DNA from: Blautia schinkii DSM 10518
GTDB taxonomy: Bacteria > Bacillota > Clostridia > Lachnospirales > Lachnospiraceae
Reading direction: 5' to 3'
Assembly (NCBI GenBank): GCA_000702025.1
Contig: KL370850.1
Location: forward strand, 224,359-288,358
DNA: 64,000 nt
Shown: positions 58,632-64,000 of the stretch, piece after piece
How positions within the stretch are numbered: the first letter of the stretch is position 1
Layout: each line of letters opens with the position of its first letter
The notes under the pieces: generated by a model
The model's input: the letters and a program-made list of their open reading frames with translations, nothing else
What the model was told of the DNA's origin: nothing
The model's database searches: none
Position numbers and translations under genes: made by a program

Positions 58632-60350
58632 TTATATCTTATTGTCTTTATTTTCTATAATTCGTTCACCGCGGTGTACCTCACAGTCTTTACGATAGAA
58701 GGAAATCCCATAGCAGTCAATCCTTCGATACCCCTCAGTCTGAAGCTCATCCATATATCCACGTTCTGCTATCTGGCGGACCGCCTTTTCTGCATCTGAA
58801 CCCAGTTTATTCATACCATCGGACACCTTAATTTCTATAATGAATGCCCTGCCGCGAAGTGATGGACTTTTCACCACCAGATCCGACCGTCCGTTTCCGG
58901 ATTCACGGTTGGACTTTACCAAATAAGACTGACTCTGACTTAAAATGCCGGTCAGAAAACCGTGGTAAAAATTCTCTGCACTGTCATAAAAGCTGATTGT
59001 CGATAAAAGCTGTTCTCCCAGGATTTCCTGCACTCTGCCCGCATCGCCTTCTTCCATTGCCTGATACAGCTCACGGAAATCACGCTTCTTTATGTTCTCA
59101 CGAAACCAATACAAAATTGTATTTTGATAGATGGTTTTTACTTCTACATTCGGAATACGTACCTTCAGAAAAATAGAGGACTCTTTGAAATACTCTTCTT
59201 CCTTGGTCAGATACCCGGTAAAATAGAGAAAATTCCACAAATTCTCCCCGTTTTCGTATATATCTTCATACGTGATTTCCTCATGCACCTGGATATCCAT
59301 CGTATTACCGGATAACAATGTTTCTATCTGTGCTTTCGTCTCTCTGTCTGCCTGCATGACCATACTTTTAATGATATCATTGGAACTTGTATTGATCCAA
59401 TATGGACGTGGAAAAGCCATTGCATCTGCGTCCAAATCGTACAAAAACTTAACTACACTCCAGGGATTGTAAACCTCCGTATCCCCAAACATGTAACCGT
59501 CGTACCATTCCTTCATGTCCGCAAAACGCTTTTCTCTATCATAATACAACATAATCTGCTGCACTTCCTGCTGTGTAAAGCCAAAATGCTCACTATACTG
59601 CTTATCTAAAACAGATATAATATTGAGATGATTCAGGCCAGTGAAAATGCTTTCCTTAGATATTCGCAGGCATCCGGTAATCACGGCAAACTGCAGACAG
59701 GTATTTGTCTTAAGCGCAGACTCAAAAAGGGCACGGATAAAACCGGCCATTTTCTCATAAAACCCGGCAAAATACGCATTTTCCAAGGGCACATCATATT
59801 CGTCCAATAGAATGATCACATTCTCCCCATGATACTTCGCGAGACAGTAGGAAAGGAATTCCAATGATTTTACATATTCAATTTTTCCGCCCTTCAGATC
59901 CCTGACTGCCGTATACCGGCTTTTTTCCGTTTCTGTAAAAGCGGATGCTTCTAATATATAATCATGTCTGCGGTATTCCCGCGCAATCTCATCCAATATG
60001 CTTCCATACGCCATCTCATAATCTGGCTGCTTTGCAGACTTTAGGGACAGGTTAATGACGGGATACTTTCCCATATGCTGCGCATATATCTTACCCGCCC
60101 CCATTATTTTCATTCCACTAAAAAGCTTTGTATGACAGGCATTTTTCTCCGGATTGCCTGTATCCTCAAAAAAATATCTGAGCATACTTAGGTTGAGCGT
60201 TTTCCCGAATCTTCTCGGCCTGGTAAAAAGGTTCACCTTACCTTTCAGATCAAGCAATTCCTTTATCAGCAAAGTTTTATCAACAAAGTAATAATCATTT
60301 GACACGAGCTCTTCAAAATTTTCCACACCAATTGGTAATGCTTTCTTCAA
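58632..60350 (-). CDS. AAA-ATPase-like protein with C-terminal PD-(D/E)XK nuclease domain
   Basis: 572 residues of the AAA-ATPase_like (PF09820) plus PDDEXK_9 type: N-terminal LPIGVENFEELVSNDYYFVD, Walker A RPRRFGKTLNLSML (near 44-57) and Walker B VIILLDEYDVP. The C-terminal nuclease core has SDLVV...FIIEIKV with Asp, Glu and Lys all present. Function is not known; mobile or defence roles are suggested. It starts with TTG at 60350 with AGAAGGTGG upstream. Compare the related but broken gene at 2475-4064, where the nuclease half is cut off. Confidence 0.88.
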   Translation of the reverse strand: MKKALPIGVENFEELVSNDYYFVDKTLLIKELLDLKGKVNLFTRPRRFGKTLNLSMLRYFFEDTGNPEKNACHTKLFSGMKIMGAGKIYAQHMGKYPVINLSLKSAKQPDYEMAYGSILDEIAREYRRHDYILEASAFTETEKSRYTAVRDLKGGKIEYVKSLEFLSYCLAKYHGENVIILLDEYDVPLENAYFAGFYEKMAGFIRALFESALKTNTCLQFAVITGCLRISKESIFTGLNHLNIISVLDKQYSEHFGFTQQEVQQIMLYYDREKRFADMKEWYDGYMFGDTEVYNPWSVVKFLYDLDADAMAFPRPYWINTSSNDIIKSMVMQADRETKAQIETLLSGNTMDIQVHEEITYEDIYENGENLWNFLYFTGYLTKEEEYFKESSIFLKVRIPNVEVKTIYQNTILYWFRENIKKRDFRELYQAMEEGDAGRVQEILGEQLLSTISFYDSAENFYHGFLTGILSQSQSYLVKSNRESGNGRSDLVVKSPSLRGRAFIIEIKVSDGMNKLGSDAEKAVRQIAERGYMDELQTEGYRRIDCYGISFYRKDCEVHRGERIIENKDNKI

Positions 60351-60400
60351 TTTACCACCTTCTAAGCAGACGTTTCGCTCTTTTTAAATTGCTACATTAT

Positions 60401-62167
60401 TTACATTCTATCCGGTGCCGAGAATCCCAGAAGCTCAATACTTGTCTCCAGAATATTTCTGGTAAGCACCAGTAGCTTAACGAAGGACTGCTTTTGTGCC
60501 GGGTCTTCTTCCGTGAGGATTTTTGTCTCATGGTAAAATCTGTTAAAGGCGTTCGACACCTCATAAATATAAGCACATATCTTGTGCGGAGCTTTTTCCT
60601 CAAAAGCATTCTCCACCGTCGCCCCAAAGCCTGTGAGCTGGAGCATCAGATTCTTCTCACTCTCATTGACCGCCGCAAGCATACGTCCGGCCTCTAAATC
60701 GCCGCCCTCCTCGCAGTAACGATTTAAAATCGACTTAATCCTAACAATCGTATAAAGAATGTACGGACCTGTATTTCCTTCAAAGGAAGTGAAGCGGTCC
60801 ACATCAAAAATATAATCCTTGGTAGCCTGGTTGGAAAGGTCGCCATATTTAATTGCCGAAAGCCCTACAATCCTGGCTGTCTCACCTGCGTCCTTGTCCT
60901 TCACGCTGCGGTTCTCCACAATCTTGCGGTACATTTCCTCATTTATATCGGCAATGAGATTTTCCAGCCTCATCACACCGCCCTCTCTGGTCTTAAAGGG
61001 CTTGCCGTCCTTGCCGTTCATTGTACCAAAGCCCAGGAAGAAAAGCTTCGTATCCTCATTCACCAGGCCTGTCTTTCTCGCACAACGGAAGACCTGGATA
61101 AAGTGAAGCTCCTGGCGTTTATCAACCACATAAAGAATTTCATCAGGATTGAACAATTCCATACGTTCCTTAATGGTTGCCAAATCTGTGGTCGTATAAA
61201 GTGACGCACCATCGGATTTCAGCAGCATACACGGCGGAATCTCCTTGGTATCGCTCTCCTCCTTGACATCCACCACCAATGCCCCCTGGTCCTCATAGGC
61301 AAAGCCTTTCTGCTTCATCTCCTCCACCATGTCCGGGATATAAGGCTGTGCGTCAGACTCTTTTTTCCACAGATCAAAGGTCACGTTAAGATTGTTATAA
61401 TTTTTCTTTAAGTCAGATACAGAAACCTCCATGATATGATTCCAAAGAGCCATATATCCAGGTTTCCCCTGCTGCAACAGGTGTGTGGCTTCCAAAGCCT
61501 CCGCACGAAACTCCTCATCGTCCTTGGACCTTGCGCTGGCGGCAGGATAAATCTCCTCCAGCTCTCCGATGGTAAACGGAGCCTCCTTCGGATATTCCCC
61601 TGTGTAGGAATCATCAAAATATACAAGTCCCGGCTCTCTGTGCTTAAGCTCAGTGATGATAAGCCCCATCTGCAAACCCCAGTCGCCCAGATGCACATCC
61701 CCGATCACTTTATGTCCCACAAAACGCCCAATACGCTTGATACTCTCACCAATAATCGCGGAACGCAGATGTCCCACATGCAGCGGTTTCGCCACATTCG
61801 GCCCGCCGTAATCAATGATAATGGTTTTCGGCGTCTTTGCAGCATTTACAGAGAGCTTCTCATCTGCTGCCAGCTTCTCCAGATACTCAGCCAGGAAATC
61901 CTCTTTCACCTTAAGATTGATAAAGCCCGGCTTCACAACTTCTGCCATAGAAAACACACGGCTCTCTCCTAAGTTTGCCACAACCTCATCCGCAATCATA
62001 AAAGGAGCTTTCTTATAGGCCTTAGCTCCGGCCATCGCTCCGTTACACTGGTATTCACATAAATCCGGTCTGTTAGAAACAGTCACCTTGCCATAGGACG
62101 GGTCATATCCTGCTTTTTCAAATGCAGCGGACAACTCCTCCGCCATCAATTCCATAAGTTTTTTCAT
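60401..62167 (-). CDS. argS: Arginyl-tRNA synthetase
   Basis: Charges tRNA-Arg with arginine. The 588-residue class I enzyme has an N-terminal tRNA-binding domain (about 1-100), the HIGH motif as HVGHLRSAIIG (near 128-138) and the ArgRS motif GDVHLGDWGLQMGLIITELK. Its DALR-type C-terminal domain ends SAPDRM. The KMSKS motif is replaced by GKPFKTREGG, as is usual in many ArgRS. GAGGAG lies 9 bases before the ATG. No T-box leader was found; instead two hairpins stand between it and degV. Confidence 0.97.
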   Translation of the reverse strand: MKKLMELMAEELSAAFEKAGYDPSYGKVTVSNRPDLCEYQCNGAMAGAKAYKKAPFMIADEVVANLGESRVFSMAEVVKPGFINLKVKEDFLAEYLEKLAADEKLSVNAAKTPKTIIIDYGGPNVAKPLHVGHLRSAIIGESIKRIGRFVGHKVIGDVHLGDWGLQMGLIITELKHREPGLVYFDDSYTGEYPKEAPFTIGELEEIYPAASARSKDDEEFRAEALEATHLLQQGKPGYMALWNHIMEVSVSDLKKNYNNLNVTFDLWKKESDAQPYIPDMVEEMKQKGFAYEDQGALVVDVKEESDTKEIPPCMLLKSDGASLYTTTDLATIKERMELFNPDEILYVVDKRQELHFIQVFRCARKTGLVNEDTKLFFLGFGTMNGKDGKPFKTREGGVMRLENLIADINEEMYRKIVENRSVKDKDAGETARIVGLSAIKYGDLSNQATKDYIFDVDRFTSFEGNTGPYILYTIVRIKSILNRYCEEGGDLEAGRMLAAVNESEKNLMLQLTGFGATVENAFEEKAPHKICAYIYEVSNAFNRFYHETKILTEEDPAQKQSFVKLLVLTRNILETSIELLGFSAPDRM

Positions 62168-62204
62168 GCTTCTCTCGACTCCTCGCTATTCTATACATTT
62201 ACTA

Positions 62205-62264
62205 CGGCTATGGAAACACAAGTCCCCATAGCCGCTCTATTTAAGTACGATTAAGCGTACTTAA
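62205..62264. terminator. Two perfect hairpins between degV and argS
   Basis: CGGCTATGG/CCATAGCCG (62205-62213, 62226-62234) and TTAAGTACG/CGTACTTAA (62241-62249, 62256-62264). Neither is followed by a T tract on the minus strand, so they may be processing or regulatory structures in the argS leader as much as terminators. Confidence 0.5.
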
Positions 62265-62271
62265 CTCTCAA

Positions 62272-62350
62272 ACCATTGCTTTCTTCAAACAATTGCTTCT
62301 TTAAACAGTTACTTCTTTAAACAGCAGCTTTCTCAAATAGTTGCCTTTTT
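62272..62350 (-). repeat. Imperfect 16-base tandem repeats at the degV stop codon
   Basis: About five diverged copies of a 16-17-base unit (consensus in the minus sense AAAGAAGYAAYTGTTTA), starting in the last codons of degV (KKATI) and running past its stop. Each unit brings another in-frame or near-frame stop codon. Confidence 0.6.
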
Positions 62351-63202
62351 AGAACATGCAACCGCCAACGCGCCTTGACCGATATGACAGGCAACACTTA
62401 AAGAAAGCGGGTCCATATGGACATCAAATCCAGGGAATATTTCCTCGATTTCTTTCAAAAACTCAGCGGCCTCCTCCGGATTCCCGGCGTAAGCTGCCTG
62501 CAGGCACATCTCGCCTTTTTCTACATAACCGTTAAAACGCTTCTGCATATCATCCTGCATTGCCTTTAACATCACGCGCTTTGCCTGTTTTTTGCCGCGC
62601 ACCTTAGAATAGGCATCCAGCTTCTCGCCCTGAATCTGCAGAACTGGTTTAAGATTGAGCACAGTCCCGATTGCTGCCGCTGCGGGAGTAATCCTGCCAC
62701 CTTTTTTCAGATACTTCAAAGTCTCCAGCGTGATATAGATACTTGATTCCTTCTTCTCTGCCTCCAGCACTTCTCTGATCCCTGCAGCGCTTTTGCCTGC
62801 ATCTCTTAAAGAAAGGGCATCCAGTACTGACTGGCGCTGTGTGACTGAAATCCTCTGGTTGTCCACCACCTGCACCCTGCCGTCATAATCCTGGGCAAGT
62901 CCCATAGCAGTCGCGCAGGAAGCACTCAAGCCGCTGGACATAGGAATATGCACCACCTCGTCATACTCCCGCAGGAGAGTATCCCACAAACCGCAGATTT
63001 CCGCCGGACTGGGCTGGGAGGTGGAAATCGGCTCATCCTTAGTCAAACGATCATAAAATTCTTCCTGGGAGAGTGTGATACCCTCCAGATACATTTTCTC
63101 ATTGATATAAAAGGGCATCGGTATCACAGATATTCCCATGTCCCTGCCTTGTTCCTGTGTTATGCCGCTGTTACTGTCTGTCACAATGGCAATTTTTCCC
63201 AT
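62333..63202 (-). CDS. DegV-family fatty-acid-binding protein
   Basis: 289-residue cytoplasmic protein that holds a long-chain fatty acid between two domains, and in Firmicutes supports fatty-acid kinase or lipid handling. Markers are IAIVTDSNSGI at the N-terminus, STSQPSPAEI (the Ser loop that binds the carboxylate) and VVHIPMSSGLSASC near residue 90. AAAGGAG lies 8 bases before the ATG. A 10-bp inverted repeat (63274-63283, 63318-63327) flanks its promoter region and may be an operator. Confidence 0.93.
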   Translation of the reverse strand: MGKIAIVTDSNSGITQEQGRDMGISVIPMPFYINEKMYLEGITLSQEEFYDRLTKDEPISTSQPSPAEICGLWDTLLREYDEVVHIPMSSGLSASCATAMGLAQDYDGRVQVVDNQRISVTQRQSVLDALSLRDAGKSAAGIREVLEAEKKESSIYITLETLKYLKKGGRITPAAAAIGTVLNLKPVLQIQGEKLDAYSKVRGKKQAKRVMLKAMQDDMQKRFNGYVEKGEMCLQAAYAGNPEEAAEFLKEIEEIFPGFDVHMDPLSLSVACHIGQGALAVACSKKATI

Positions 63203-63377
63203 ATTCTATTCTCCTTTGCTATTTACGCATCGCAATTCCTCTGCACATTGTGTACATCCCCCGGAGGGTTATATCATAGGAAAGTGATATTCTTCTTATT
63301 AGAACAGATTGGAGTATTTTCCTATGACATAAAATACATACTGCGTATAGTGTAACATATTTTCTCCGGTATCACAA

Positions 63378-63406
63378 TTGAAAATATAAAACTGCCGTGA
63401 TATAAT
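63378..63406 (+). promoter_or_regulatory. Promoter of the LUD-domain gene
   Basis: TTGAAA (63378-63383), 17-base spacer, TATAAT (63401-63406), 75 bases before the start codon. Confidence 0.85.
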
Positions 63407-63480
63407 TTAAAAATAATAAAAATATTGCTGTCAATGCTGCCGCCCGGCAGTAAATCACACAAGGAAAGGAAGATGATCAA

Positions 63481-64000
63481 ATGTCATACATAGAACAGAG
63501 TTATCAAAAAGCCTTCACAACCTTACAGAAGAAGTTTACAAAACGCGGAATGGAAGTTTATTACTGTGCAACAAAGGAGGATGCGAAAAATCAGGTGCTC
63601 TCACTCATCCCGGAAGGTGCCTCCGTAACCTGGGGCGGTTCCGAATCCATGGTGGAAGCAGGCGTGCGTGACGCAGTCTGTTCCGGGAATTATACAGTGA
63701 TCGACCGCAAAAGCGCCTCCAATCCCGCCGAAGCCCGCGAGCTTTACGGCAGAATCGTATGCGCCGACTATTTCCTCACCAGCACCAACGCCTTCACAAA
63801 GGACGGAGAGCTGGTAAACATCGATGGCGCCAGCAACCGCGTGGCTTGTATCGCTCACGGCCCTGCAAATGTCATCGTTCTCGCAAGCATGGATAAAATG
63901 TGCACCTCCGTGGACGACGCTGTAAAACGCGTGCGCACCCTGGCCGCACCGCCAAATGCCCTCCGGGTCGGCGCTGACACTCCCTGCGCCCAGACAGGTA
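63481..64000 (+). CDS. LUD-domain (LutC/YkgG-like) lactate utilization protein, 3' end outside window
   Basis: The plus-strand frame is open from the ATG at 63481 (AAGGAAAGGAAG upstream) to the window edge, at least 173 codons. The product begins MSYIEQSYQKAFTTLQKKF and continues with the LUD motifs VTWGGSESMVEAG and later HGPANVIVLAS. LUD proteins work in lactate oxidation (LutC) or as single-domain proteins of unknown role. Here no lutA or lutB is visible. The minus-strand frame at 63601-63858 is its shadow. Confidence 0.88.
   Translation, partial: MSYIEQSYQKAFTTLQKKFTKRGMEVYYCATKEDAKNQVLSLIPEGASVTWGGSESMVEAGVRDAVCSGNYTVIDRKSASNPAEARELYGRIVCADYFLTSTNAFTKDGELVNIDGASNRVACIAHGPANVIVLASMDKMCTSVDDAVKRVRTLAAPPNALRVGADTPCAQTG

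Noticed and set aside
62168..62332. T-box riboswitch upstream of argS
   Set aside because: No T-box consensus or specifier-loop structure; only two simple hairpins and tandem repeats.

Overview
The window looks like chromosome from a low-to-moderate GC gut Clostridia, most likely family Lachnospiraceae. This is inferred from the protein types: YtrA-type GntR regulators, CUT1 sugar ABC systems, AAA/PD-(D/E)XK genes of the PF09820 type, fused CopA/CopZ, strong AAGGAGG ribosome binding sites and frequent GTG/TTG starts. The species cannot be named from sequence alone. Almost every gene lies on the minus strand. No tRNA, rRNA or CRISPR array was seen.

Layout. (1) 1-4.8 kb: end of a P-loop kinase-like gene, the rpsB-tsf translation operon with promoter, leader and terminator, an AAA ATPase/PD-(D/E)XK gene split by a nonsense codon, and an RsuA-type pseudouridine synthase. 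(2) 4.8-8.3 kb: a GntR (YtrA-type)/ABC ATPase/large permease operon with a dyad operator. (3) 8.5-24.7 kb: a carbohydrate locus. In transcription order it runs FGGY kinase, UlaG-like lactonase, SorC regulator, GH31, DeoR regulator, binding protein, two permeases, ADP-ribosylglycohydrolase-like protein, GH172 (DUF2961), GH32 and a cytosolic propeller-like protein. GH172 beside GH32 suggests use of fructans or difructose dianhydrides. (4) 24.7-25.3 kb: a decayed DUF4143 ATPase gene on the plus strand.

(5) 25.3-46.6 kb: an AT-rich, mosaic capsule/exopolysaccharide locus, transcribed from a CapD/PglF-type dehydratase down to a strong terminator at 25.2 kb. It encodes nucleotide-sugar 4,6-dehydratase, DegT aminotransferase, GNAT acetyltransferase and a short initiating phosphoglycosyltransferase (a PglF-E-C-D-like set). 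It also encodes three GT4-like glycosyltransferases, an alpha-1,2-fucosyltransferase (GT11), a Wzy-like polymerase, a MurJ/Wzx flippase and a bifunctional fucokinase/GDP-fucose pyrophosphorylase (Fkp). Free L-fucose could therefore be salvaged to GDP-fucose and put on the surface polymer. One glycosyltransferase ends in an 11-G tract whose length changes both its C-terminus and its distance to the next gene. Inside the locus sit an unassigned radical SAM / HAD-nucleotidyltransferase / HD module and a DUF4062 + three-helix membrane protein pair that resembles nucleotide-sensing defence systems.

(6) 46.3-48.5 kb: a TnpB-family (IS605 OrfB-like) gene with no TnpA. All three RuvC catalytic acids appear replaced, and a structured, GC-rich non-coding stretch lies between it and the first capsule gene. 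This is the best candidate in the window for a new system: an exapted, nuclease-dead, RNA-guided regulator of the capsule operon. (7) 48.5-64 kb: a methyltransferase behind an attenuator-like hairpin, a csoR-copA copper operon with a copZ-like module fused to the C-terminus of CopA and its own internal ribosome binding site, a CPBP membrane protease, a HAD phosphatase, a Ser/Thr kinase overlapping a gene for a YQ-rich secreted protein, a second methyltransferase, an intact AAA/PD-(D/E)XK gene, argS, degV and the start of a LUD-domain gene.
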